64,000 nucleotides of DNA from Cylindrotheca closterium (Eukaryota > Bacillariophyta > Bacillariophyceae > Bacillariales > Bacillariaceae): positions 44,190-108,189 of the forward strand of contig CAKOGP040001758.1 in NCBI GenBank assembly GCA_933822405.4, in the 5' to 3' direction. The notes beneath the pieces were generated by a model. That model was not told the DNA's origin. It was given only the letters and a program-made list of their open reading frames with translations, and did not search any database. The position numbers and the translations under genes were made by a program. This document shows positions 21,152 through 31,097 of this stretch, piece by piece. Within the stretch, counting starts at the first letter, position 1. Each line of letters opens with the position of its first letter.

Positions 21152-22939
21152 ATGAAGATCTACTTTTCTATTGCTCTATCTGCCGCCATCTTTACCAATG
21201 TAGCAAATGCCCAATCCTTATTTGATTATTCTGCTCCTGCCACTGGGTCTGCCAAGTGGTAAGTTTGAAAGTTCGTGCCTCATCGATTGCGTTGATTTAT
21301 TACTAGTGTCCAGCACCTAATACCTTTGTTTACACAACTAATCTGCAGTGCCTTGATCAACGTAATCATGGACGAATCCGGTTCCATGGGTGGCGATCAA
21401 ACATTTCTCAAGAACGTGGCCCTCCCCAAAATGGCCACAGAACTTCACAGTTCCAACCACAACTACTCCGATGTCTTTGTCTGCAGTAGTGGATTTGGCT
21501 ATTCCCGAACCAACAACGCCCAGGCCTACCGTCACCTTGGTTGTACCACCTATAACTCAGCTGGTGTCATTGCTAACTCTACCGCACTTGCGTGGTATGC
21601 CAACGGGGCGATCGAAGATGGTTGGTACGCCATGAAGCACGGCATGCAAGATGTTCCTTCTTCTATTAATGGAACAGACCTGCTTTCACACTGTGCCAGG
21701 GTTGACAAGAACCTCATTCTGGTCACCGATGAAGACCGCGACGATGCTTACAGCAACGTTGACGCAACGAACATTGCCAACTTGATTGATACCAACGGAT
21801 ACATCTTGAATGTGATCGCCAACTATGGTATCAATAACAACATCAACGACTTTGGCATGAATATTGGGGGCGGTGGTTCCAACAGTACCATTTTCCGCTT
21901 TGATTCTTCCGCTCCTGACAACCACATGACATATCAAGACTTTCGCCCATATGAAACCTATGTCACTTCTTTCGGAGGAACTCATCCCCACTACACCGAG
22001 CTCATTGTCGACAAGCCGGGAGCTGCCTGGAACATTAACAGTCTTCGTTCCGGTGGTCTGCGGGCTCAAACCTTTGCTGATATTTTTGTGGACATTAAAG
22101 TCAAAGAGATCTCCAATGGAACTGGCGGGCCTTCAGGTGGCGGAGGCACCGTCCGTGTTGGTGGACCCGAAGCCGGTGGAGATCCCCACATCACTACCTG
22201 GAACCATAAGGAACACTACGAGTACCATGGACAGTGCGACCTTGTCATGGTCAAGGATCCCACCTTTGCCGATGGTCTTGGACTTTATGTGCACATTCGC
22301 ACCAAGATTGTCCGATACTGGTCATACATTCAAAGTGTGGCCATTCGCATTGATGATGACGTTCTTGAGATTGAAGGATCTGCGGATGCCCATGATGATC
22401 AGGCTCACTATTGGAAGAACTTTGAATACCAAGGCGACCTCGACACTTTTGCTGGTTTCCCAGTCACCCAAAAGCTTCCTTCCGTCTACAAGCGTACTTA
22501 CACCATTGACTTGAGTTCCAAGTTTCCTGGACAAGAAATTACCATTCAATTGTACAAGGAGTTCGTCCGTGTCAAGCTCAATGGCAACGAACAAGTCTTT
22601 GGGAACTCGGTTGGTCTACTTGGAGATTACAAGACTGGAAAGACCCTTGCTCGTGATGGCGTCACAGTCTTGGATGACTTTACTGACTTGGGTGACGAGT
22701 GGCAAGTCTTGCCCAGTGAACCAACACTCTTTCACGAGATTGCCCATCCTCAATTCCCCGAGCTCTGTTTGAAGCCCGAAGATCCTCGTGGAGAGCGCAA
22801 GCGTCGTTTGGAAGAGTCCAGCATCTCTGAGGAAGATGCCGAGAAGGCATGTGTCTCATTGAAGGATCCATTGGCGATCAAGGATTGTGTCTATGACGTG
22901 TTGGCAACCCAAGATGTCGACATGGTTGGTGCCTTTTAG
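21152..22939 (+). CDS. Secreted vWA-vWD domain protein, array copy 2
   Basis: Exons 21152-21258 and 21349-22939, same splice sites as copy 1, 565 aa. The mature protein is identical to copy 1: MIDAS DESGS (44-48), Gly-rich hinge, GGDPHI vWD start (~312). The signal peptide reads MKIYFSIALSAAIFTNVANA, identical to copy 3 and two residues different from copy 1. It has a complete upstream region and should be expressed. Role as for copy 1. Confidence 0.87.
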
Positions 22940-23469
22940 AGATGGATAGTTCTCGCGCCAAGCGCAAACTTAAAATAGTAGAGAAGCTTCTTCCACACAA
23001 AACATATTGACCGTTCCTTTTGAGTTTCACATCAATGAAATATAATTGCTTTCATTCGCATGCGAGTCTTATCTCTGCATTCATCAACACGAATAATGAC
23101 TTCTTAAGCCCGCAATGTCACGTCGCAATACCGCCTTGAGTGCCGGAGCAACTAGACTCAATAACTGTTCGTTCCTCCCTGTCCTCTCTCCTCTGTCCAT
23201 ACTATGTTTGCACATAGTATACACGACAATCAGTTCCCTCATCCATGCCATTCCGGTTCACGAAGAGCCTTCTTCTCATCAAAGATCTGTGTGCTTCCGC
23301 ACGCCGCTTCGTCTCAGTATGATCGTCCCCTTGTTGTCTTCGACGAATCTTGAGGGCTTCGAAGCTCGCAGCAGTACCGTCTTGAACCAAACTCTGATCC
23401 CATTTTAGGGCCAAAATACTCTCATATAGACAATTGCTGCTACTTTGAGAAGAGCAATATACCGGTATT
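22940..23469. other. 3' flank of vWA-vWD copy 2
   Basis: Same non-coding sequence as 19061-19590, including TACCGGTA at 23460-23467. Confidence 0.55.
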
Positions 23470-23789
23470 ATAGAACATGGGGAGCAATTACAGGAAACGG
23501 AAGAGACATCTTTGGGGTTGGAGGCGCTGACAGAAGGGGCTTGTGACCGGCGCCACGAAAATCAAGAAGACGCCTGGGATACGGAATTAAGTGAACAAGA
23601 CGATCAATGGAAATAAGGTAATCATCCCCCTTTCAAATTTCCAGATCTTACCGAAAGGTTTCCAGAGAGGCTGTCTTAAATACTTTTGCACTAGTTAGAA
23701 AAGTATCAGATGAAGTTCAAGCTGACAAGAACTGCGCGGATGATGAAATGTATCTACTGAAGGCGCCAGTAGTCCAACAGTTTTCCTGA
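23470..23789 (+). pseudogene. 3' fragment of the 28186 family gene (array copy 2)
   Basis: Exact positional counterpart of 19591-19910, with the same premature stop and indels, so it was disabled before the array expanded from two to three copies. Confidence 0.85.
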
Positions 23790-24100
23790 CCAGCACATTC
23801 ATGCATCAACGTATAGCCACCTCGCGTCAGTTGGCCCCTCCTCTGCCATCACGAGATATTGGAATAGTAGATATCGTATATATAGTAGAACTGGAGGAGA
23901 GTGGCAGTACTCATCATGGATGCCTGTGATCGTTGGGTTCGGAGAAACGTTTTCCATTACAGTAGCAATTTTCCAGCACTGCCCACATTTCGGTGAAACG
24001 GATTTTATAGGTTAACATCTTTTCTCGTGTGTTTCGGGGCATTTAGTAAATTCACAAGGCATTATTTGAAAAACAAAAAAGCACGCACCATGATGCTTGT

Positions 24101-24562
24101 GTCACCATGACTCGCCGTGTCGGCATACTTTCGTCTCGTTGTATTAAGGAGGTATCCACTCCAGTTTCTTTCAACAGCGCTTCCAATTGACCTCCGTCTT
24201 CATCTTGTCCGAGGCATCCAATATAGGCTGCCTTTGTACCGAGTTTGCAACAGGCTGTGGCCACATTGGCGGAAGCTCCACCAGGAAATGCCGTCCATTT
24301 GTTGGCCTCGATCTTCGACAGTGAATCCACGAGCATCGTCATTAGCAATACAGTCTAACAAGGCGTCTCCCACTGTCAACACTTTGACATCGGGTGACAG
24401 ACATAAGGATGTTATTGTTTTTGTATGAGGTCTTGATTCGGCTGTTGGATCTATTCTCCGGAAAGCTCGTGATGTTCTCAATCGATTTTGTGTGGAAGTG
24501 AATGTCAGAGAAAGCTGGTGACATTGTAGAAGGATTAATAGGGTGATGGGAAACATCATCAT
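24101..24562 (-). pseudogene. Truncated PfkB kinase fragment (array copy 2/3 spacer)
   Basis: Same fragment as 20222-20683, with the same 5-bp frameshifting deletion and the same breakpoint at residue ~165 of the kinase. Confidence 0.88.
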
Positions 24563-25030
24563 GCTATTCGTAACTGATGTTATTATGCGGTTCTATATTC
24601 AATACACATGATGATGCGATGTCACATTGCATGCACATCACTGTTCGGTTGTCTGCATGACTATGATGTCTGTCCTTTTACCTACCATACGTTGGAGAAA
24701 CGGAGAACTTCTGGTTGTTTCCCAAACATCCATTATTGTGGCCACGATAAAACTCATGCGAAACCGCGACTCACTCATCTAAAAGACAAGACTGTATACT
24801 GCCTGGGCTGTCAAGATGGAGAATACATGTGTTGGGTGCGGTGCGTACTGTAGAAGAATGATCGAAACCAGTCATGCGAATCAAATCGCGTCTAAAGCCC
24901 AATTGACAAATTAAAAATTGATTCAGACGCAAACGTACCACACTGCAAAACATATATTCAGTTGCCTCTTTTGTTCTCATAATTTTCAGTTTGAAAGCAA
25001 ACAAACTAAAACATAGAACTAAGCTGAATC
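24563..25030 (+). promoter_or_regulatory. Promoter region of vWA-vWD copy 3
   Basis: Duplicate of 20684-21151. Confidence 0.55.
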
Positions 25031-26818
25031 ATGAAGATCTACTTTTCTATTGCTCTATCTGCCGCCATCTTTACCAATGTAGCAAATGCCCAATCCTTAT
25101 TTGATTATTCTGCTCCTGCCACTGGGTCTGCCAAGTGGTAAGTTTGAAAGTTCGTGCCTCATCGATTGCGTTGATTTATTACTAGTGTCCAGCACCTAAT
25201 ACCTTTGTTTACACAACTAATCTGCAGTGCCTTGATCAACGTAATCATGGACGAATCCGGTTCCATGGGTGGCGATCAAACATTTCTCAAGAACGTGGCC
25301 CTCCCCAAAATGGCCACAGAACTTCACAGTTCCAACCACAACTACTCCGATGTCTTTGTCTGCAGTAGTGGATTTGGCTATTCCCGAACCAACAACGCCC
25401 AGGCCTACCGTCACCTTGGTTGTACCACCTATAACTCAGCTGGTGTCATTGCTAACTCTACCGCACTTGCGTGGTATGCCAACGGGGCGATCGAAGATGG
25501 TTGGTACGCCATGAAGCACGGCATGCAAGATGTTCCTTCTTCTATTAATGGAACAGACCTGCTTTCACACTGTGCCAGGGTTGACAAGAACCTCATTCTG
25601 GTCACCGATGAAGACCGCGACGATGCTTACAGCAACGTTGACGCAACGAACATTGCCAACTTGATTGATACCAACGGATACATCTTGAATGTGATCGCCA
25701 ACTATGGTATCAATAACAACATCAACGACTTTGGCATGAATATTGGGGGCGGTGGTTCCAACAGTACCATTTTCCGCTTTGATTCTTCCGCTCCTGACAA
25801 CCACATGACATATCAAGACTTTCGCCCATATGAAACCTATGTCACTTCTTTCGGAGGAACTCATCCCCACTACACCGAGCTCATTGTCGACAAGCCGGGA
25901 GCTGCCTGGAACATTAACAGTCTTCGTTCCGGTGGTCTGCGGGCTCAAACCTTTGCTGATATTTTTGTGGACATTAAAGTCAAAGAGATCTCCAATGGAA
26001 CTGGCGGGCCTTCAGGTGGCGGAGGCACCGTCCGTGTTGGTGGACCCGAAGCCGGTGGAGATCCCCACATCACTACCTGGAACCATAAGGAACACTACGA
26101 GTACCATGGACAGTGCGACCTTGTCATGGTCAAGGATCCCACCTTTGCCGATGGTCTTGGACTTTATGTGCACATTCGCACCAAGATTGTCCGATACTGG
26201 TCATACATTCAAAGTGTGGCCATTCGCATTGATGATGACGTTCTTGAGATTGAAGGATCTGCGGATGCCCATGATGATCAGGCTCACTATTGGAAGAACT
26301 TTGAATACCAAGGCGACCTCGACACTTTTGCTGGTTTCCCAGTCACCCAAAAGCTTCCTTCCGTCTACAAGCGTACTTACACCATTGACTTGAGTTCCAA
26401 GTTTCCTGGACAAGAAATTACCATTCAATTGTACAAGGAGTTCGTCCGTGTCAAGCTCAATGGCAACGAACAAGTCTTTGGGAACTCGGTTGGTCTACTT
26501 GGAGATTACAAGACTGGAAAGACCCTTGCTCGTGATGGCGTCACAGTCTTGGATGACTTTACTGACTTGGGTGACGAGTGGCAAGTCTTGCCCAGTGAAC
26601 CAACACTCTTTCACGAGATTGCCCATCCTCAATTCCCCGAGCTCTGTTTGAAGCCCGAAGATCCTCGTGGAGAGCGCAAGCGTCGTTTGGAAGAGTCCAG
26701 CATCTCTGAGGAAGATGCCGAGAAGGCATGTGTCTCATTGAAGGATCCATTGGCGATCAAGGATTGTGTCTATGACGTGTTGGCAACCCAAGATGTCGAC
26801 ATGGTTGGTGCCTTTTAG
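25031..26818 (+). CDS. Secreted vWA-vWD domain protein, array copy 3
   Basis: Exons 25031-25137 and 25228-26818, 565 aa, identical in protein to copy 2. It is the rightmost member; its 3' flank is shared with copies 1 and 2 up to about 27303 and then continues into the undeleted neighbourhood that contains the intact 28186 gene. This marks it as occupying the original right-hand context of the ancestral gene. Confidence 0.87.
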
Positions 26819-27623
26819 AGATGGATAGTTCTCGCGCCAAGCGCAAACTTAAAATAGTAGAGAAGCTTCTTCCACACAAAACATATTGACCGTTCCTTTT
26901 GAGTTTCACATCAATGAAATATAATTGCTTTCATTCGCATGCGAGTCTTATCTCTGCATTCATCAACACGAATAATGACTTCTTAAGCCCGCAATGTCAC
27001 GTCGCAATACCGCCTTGAGTGCCGGAGCAACTAGACTCAATAACTGTTCGTTCCTCCCTGTCCTCTCTCCTCTGTCCATACTATGTTTGCACATAGTATA
27101 CACGACAATCAGTTCCCTCATCCATGCCATTCCGGTTCACGAAGAGCCTTCTTCTCATCAAAGATCTGTGTGCTTCCGCACGCCGCTTCGTCTCAGTATG
27201 ATCGTCCCCTTGTTGTCTTCGACGAATCTTGAGGGCTTCGAAGCTCGCAGCAGTACCGTCTTGAACCAAACTCTGATCCCATTTTAGGGCCAAAATACTC
27301 TCATTTTGACATTTGGGAAGAGCAATATACCGGTATTCTTCTTTGCAGACATCCAATCCCTCTTGGAAGTGTTGTAACCTCCTTTGCGGGAATATTCATC
27401 GCCAAGCAAGCTTTGACGAATCTCCAGAATCGTGTAGTATGCTTCTGAGTCTGCTGTGGAGAGGCGCGCATATCACCAACCATCATACTGACGACGATCG
27501 AACGACCGTCACAACAGCATTGCTCAGCAACACCAAGTCCGATCAGTTTATCGAACTTGGGTGCGAGTATACGTCAAGAAATAAGGTTTATTTCTTTCTT
27601 TTCCTCCCTCCACATCCCTGTTG

Positions 27624-27660
27624 GGCCTTACATCGACGCATTCTACGTCTCTGTAAGGCC
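27624..27660. repeat. Stem-loop 1
   Basis: Arms GGCCTTACA (27624-27632) and TGTAAGGCC (27652-27660) pair perfectly; inside them GACG and CGTC pair around a 7-nt loop. First of three adjacent hairpins. Confidence 0.75.
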
Positions 27661-27673
27661 TAGTAGGCAAGCA

Positions 27674-27710
27674 AGTCTTTGATATTCCGCTTCGCGGAAT
27701 ATCAAAGACT
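27674..27710. repeat. Stem-loop 2, perfect 17-bp stem with TTC loop
   Basis: Arms AGTCTTTGATATTCCGC and GCGGAATATCAAAGACT are exact reverse complements separated by TTC. The hairpin is symmetric, so it would form in RNA from either strand. No flanking poly-T terminator or open reading frame explains it. Confidence 0.9.
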
Positions 27711-27753
27711 GGCCTTTTGGAACCGCACGCTTCGCGCGCAATCCAAAAGACCA
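27710..27753. repeat. Stem-loop 3, TTC loop
   Basis: Outer arms TGGCCTTTTGGA (27710-27721) and TCCAAAAGACCA (27742-27753) pair with one G-T type mismatch; inner CGC/GCG pairs flank a TTC loop at 27731-27733, the same loop as in the preceding hairpin. Confidence 0.75.
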
Positions 27754-28185
27754 GCTTCACACCAGAGTCACACCAAGAAAGAAAAGAAACCAGGCGGCAG
27801 GCGCCAGTTGGCTATCTTCGATAGGTAGCGTTACCCTGCATGATATTGTACGATGTAATATATATAGTATAAAATACGAAGTAGTTTTCGCAGAAACGCT
27901 TTCCATTGCAACTATTTTATTAAAATAAATGTCCTTGGATTCGGAGAAACGTATTCCGGCGCTACTTTTATTATATAATATTGATTGCTTGACGCCCAAT
28001 TCGGTGAATCAATTTTTTTAATGAGATCCCAAAAAGCCGATGATCTACAAAAAGCCCCGCCGTGAGGGCCGATGCTACATGCGATCCACAATACCCATCA
28101 GGTACCAGGTACCACACTATCATAAAATTACATCTCATCAATTAAAGTTTCACCCTTGCATTCCAATTTTTTTCACAATATATCA

Positions 28186-29223
28186 ATGAATCTGTCATTT
28201 CAAACCGGCAATCCCTCTAACTCACCTCCTCGAATGAAGAAACAAGGACTCAAGTTTGTGGACGAAGAAGATGTTCATGGCATTTTTAGACTCCGAATGT
28301 CAGTGGATGACATTTGGTTTGACGGCGAGAACTTTGAATCCTTTATCGATGACGGGGAAAAGAGCGTCGAGACGATGGAAAAGCCAAACCGATTAAAGGG
28401 TAATATATCCTCATCTCTGGGCTTGGAGTACCACCAAACCGAAGAGGGCTGTGATCTCCGAGAAACCAAGAGGGACCATTCGCGGGACATGCTCTTGTGG
28501 GAACAAGACCAGCAACAAAACGAAGTCAGGTGGCCCTCCATGCAACTCGCCGAAGCCTCGCTTCGGCGCGAGGCTTCAAGCGATGCTGAGGTCCGTGCTT
28601 TCAAATTGGCTACACAGGTATCGGATGAAACCTTAAAGGACTGCAGAAAAAGCGGTCTGTTGGATCTATTGGAAGACGGATCCACTTCGTCGTTCGTGTC
28701 CCTGTCCGATATGGAAGGGGCTGAGCTTGACGCCTCCTCGCCACGGACCATGCCAGTCCGCGTTCGTTTTGCGGAAGAGCCAGTGGTGCATAAAGTTATC
28801 CGACGTCGTAGCCAGATATCTCGTCAGTCGTTGGAAGGCATTTGGTTTGGCGGCGAGGACTTTGAAGCCTTCGTTGACGAGGTCGACGAGTCCGTAAAGA
28901 AGATAGAACATGGGGAGCAATTAAAGGAAACGGAAGAGACATCTTTGGGGTTGGAGGCGCTGACAGAAGGGGCTGGTGACCGGCGCCACGAAAATCAAGA
29001 AGACGCATGGGATACGGTATTGGGTGAACAAGACGATCAATGGAAAGCAGGTATAACATCCCCCTTTGAAATTTCCAGAGCTTACCGAAAGGTTTCAAGA
29101 GAGGCTGTTTTAAATGCTATTGAGCAAGCTAGAAAAGTATCAGATGAAGTTCAAGCTGACAAGAACTGCGCGGATGATGAAATGTATCTACTGAAGGCGC
29201 CAGTAGTCCAACAGTTTTCCTGA
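28186..29223 (+). CDS. Diatom-expanded family protein with two Phe/Trp-motif modules (paralogue A)
   Basis: Intronless, 345 aa from MNLSFQTGN. Two tandem modules (~residues 20-150 and ~190-340). Each has a VKF/VRF-acidic-x-VH strand, a Ser-rich patch, IWF-GG/DGE-FE-FIDD, SLGLE, then (V)LxEQDxQ and an A-Y-REAS-x-A-x-x-A-x-x-V-SDE helix. This order matches a family that I know as abundant in diatom genomes (VxF ... WY/WF ... RGLE ... VLxEQ) with no assigned function. Module 1 has a short insertion creating a GAAGCCTCG hairpin where the paralogue reads AEAYREAS. An upstream TTG-initiated extension was ignored. Its 3' part is the source of the pseudogene fragments at 19591 and 23470. Confidence 0.78.
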   Translation: MNLSFQTGNPSNSPPRMKKQGLKFVDEEDVHGIFRLRMSVDDIWFDGENFESFIDDGEKSVETMEKPNRLKGNISSSLGLEYHQTEEGCDLRETKRDHSRDMLLWEQDQQQNEVRWPSMQLAEASLRREASSDAEVRAFKLATQVSDETLKDCRKSGLLDLLEDGSTSSFVSLSDMEGAELDASSPRTMPVRVRFAEEPVVHKVIRRRSQISRQSLEGIWFGGEDFEAFVDEVDESVKKIEHGEQLKETEETSLGLEALTEGAGDRRHENQEDAWDTVLGEQDDQWKAGITSPFEISRAYRKVSREAVLNAIEQARKVSDEVQADKNCADDEMYLLKAPVVQQFS

Positions 29224-29573
29224 CCAGTACTACATTCATGCATCAACGTATAGCCACCGCGAGTAAGTTGGCCTCTCCTCTGCCATCACGAGGTATTGGA
29301 ATAGTAGATATCGTATATATAGTAGAACTGGAGGAGAGTGGCAGTTCTCATCATGGATGCCTGTGATGTGATATGTGATATCGTTCATGCGATCATGACT
29401 CTAAAATAAGAAACGTCGTCGGGTTCGGAGAAACGTTTTCCATTACAAATAGCATTTTCCAGCATTATGCCCACATTTCGGTGAAACGGATTTTATGGGT
29501 TGCGATCTTTTCTCGTGTGTTTGGGGCATTCAGTAAATTCGCATGGCATTTGACAAACAAAAAAGCACGCACC
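29224..29573 (+). promoter_or_regulatory. Intergenic/promoter region of paralogue B, duplicated in the array
   Basis: It has diverged copies at 19911-20221 and 23790-24100 inside the array, which shows that the original duplication reached this far right. It carries GGAGAAACGTTTTCC at ~29428 and ATTTCGGTGAAACGG at ~29475, both echoed upstream of paralogue A. Confidence 0.5.
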
Positions 29574-30649
29574 ATGATGATGCTCATAAAATCAATCGTA
29601 CCTTTGCTTGCCAATCCCTTTCACAGTCCAGAAATGAAGAACCTACGATTTCAAACCGATCTCTCCAACGCGACTCCTCCTCGAATAAAGAAAGGAGTCA
29701 AGTTTGCTGACGAAGAAGAAGTACATGGCGTTCTTCGACGCCGAAGTCAGATATCTCGGAAGTCAATGGATGGCATTTGGTTTGACGGCGAGGACTTTGA
29801 ATCCTTTATAGACGACATCGAAAAGAGTGTCGAGAAATTGGAAAAAGAAAAGCAATGGAAGAGCAATGAATACACATCGCTGGGCTTGGAATGCCAAACG
29901 GAAAAAGGCAGCGCTATCCGACAAGAATACCAGGAGCTTGCACGGGACATGGTCTTGTGGGAACAAGATCAGCAGAAAAAAGAAGGGAGGATATCCTCTG
30001 TGCAGCTCGCTGAAGCCTACCGTGAAGCCTCGCGAGATGCTGAAGTTCGGGCTGTCAAATTGGCTAGACAGGTTTCGGATGAAGCTCTAGAGGACTACAC
30101 AAAAAGCGGTTTGATGGATCTATTGGAAGATGGATCTAGTTCTTCTTTCATGTCCCTCTCCGTTATTGAAGGGGGGCTCGACGAAGACTTGCCACGGACC
30201 AAGCCAGTCCGCGTTCGTTTTGCGGAAGAGCCAGTGGTCCATGAAGTAATCCGACGTCGTAGTCAAATATCTCGTCAGTCTAAGAAAGCTATTTGGTTCG
30301 AAAATGAGGACTTTGATGCCTTCAAGGACGATGTTTATATGCTTGTATCGACAAGATAGACCAAGGCGAGCTATTAAGTGATGAGGAAGAGACGTGCTTG
30401 GGGTTGGAATCGCGCACGGTAGACGGATCTTCACGGCTACAGGAAAACCAAGAAGACGCCTGGGATACGGTATTGGGCGAACAAGAAGATCAATGGAGAG
30501 AATGTTTGAACTCCCCCTTTCACATAGCCAGAGCCTACCGAAAGGTGTCAAGTGAGCCTGTATTAAATGCTATTGAACTTGCGAGAAAGGTATCAGAGGA
30601 AGTCCGAGCAAACAATTGCGTGGGTGATGAAAATGATCTAGTGAAATAA
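29574..30649 (+). pseudogene. Diatom-expanded family protein, paralogue B, frameshifted
   Basis: A close paralogue of the 28186 gene with the same two modules. The frame is open from the ATG at 29574 (or 29634, the position matching the paralogue's start) to a stop at 30357. The second module then continues in another frame from about 30341 to 30649, ending DENDLVK. Comparison with the paralogue places the break at a TTATATG stretch near 30336-30340, where an extra AT dinucleotide (+2) shifts the frame. Either a recent pseudogene, a truncated single-module protein, or an error in the assembly. Without the shift it would be about 358 aa. Confidence 0.7.
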
Positions 30650-31097
30650 TTGTACTCCAACATTTTGTATAAACAAGAGTTTTAGATAGATTGATGTTCT
30701 TATTCATTAAGTGCTGTGATATTATTTTTGGTCAACAATAGTAGTGACAGCAAGCCCGAATAGTAAGCTCCTCATTATCTTGCAACAAGTCTTTGGAACA
30801 ACATTGGCGATACGATTAGTCGTATACTACGTACCATGAAAAAGGATTTCTATAGAAGACACGCTGCTCAAAAGCACAATAGTGATAGAGTAGGGGAACT
30901 ATACAGCGCCTGTCCTTCATTCTACTGTACCACTGTTGGCCGTATTGCGGAGAACTGGAGAAACAAAGACCACGACTGAAGTGCCAGCATATATAGTATA
31001 TTCAGCATTGCTACCGGTACAGATTGTAGTAGTTTCGTTCCACCTCCGTTTGTAACCCTACTGTATATCTTTCATTCGGAACTTACATGACAACAAA
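30650..31097. other. Intergenic, upstream of the START-domain gene
   Basis: No gene supported. A TACCGGTA palindrome lies at 31012-31019, 79 bp before the next start codon. Confidence 0.45.

Larger units (their letters stand above)
17391..27303. repeat. Tandem segmental array, 3,879-bp period
   Basis: Corresponding points of the three vWA-vWD genes and of the intervening DNA are spaced exactly 3,879 bp apart (start codons 17273, 21152, 25031). Downstream of intron 1 of copy 1 the three copies read the same on both strands. The left border of perfect identity lies within intron 1 of copy 1 (one base differs near 17388); the right border is at about 27303, after which the third copy continues into different sequence. 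The full spacer between genes (pseudogene fragments plus promoter) occurs twice, at 19061-21151 and 22940-25030. Confidence 0.92.
26819..28185. other. Intergenic between vWA-vWD copy 3 and the 28186 gene
   Basis: No supported protein gene. The first ~485 bp are array flank. About 27304-27620 is unique here and is the stretch missing from the other array copies. Three stem-loops follow (27624-27753). The last 300 bp hold the promoter of the 28186 gene, including two CAGAAACG/GGAGAAACG motifs (27900, 27943) and an ATTCGGTGAA motif (~27996) also found before the 29574 gene. Confidence 0.5.

Noticed and set aside
17391..27303. The triplication as a pure assembly artefact
   Set aside because: Copy 1 differs from copies 2 and 3 in its upstream part and leader exon, and the spacers contain unique junctions and mutations; at least two copies are therefore real. 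A false third copy cannot be excluded without long reads.
27313..27663. Protein gene in the sequence missing from the other array units
   Set aside because: A 116-codon frame with no motifs that runs into the first stem-loop.
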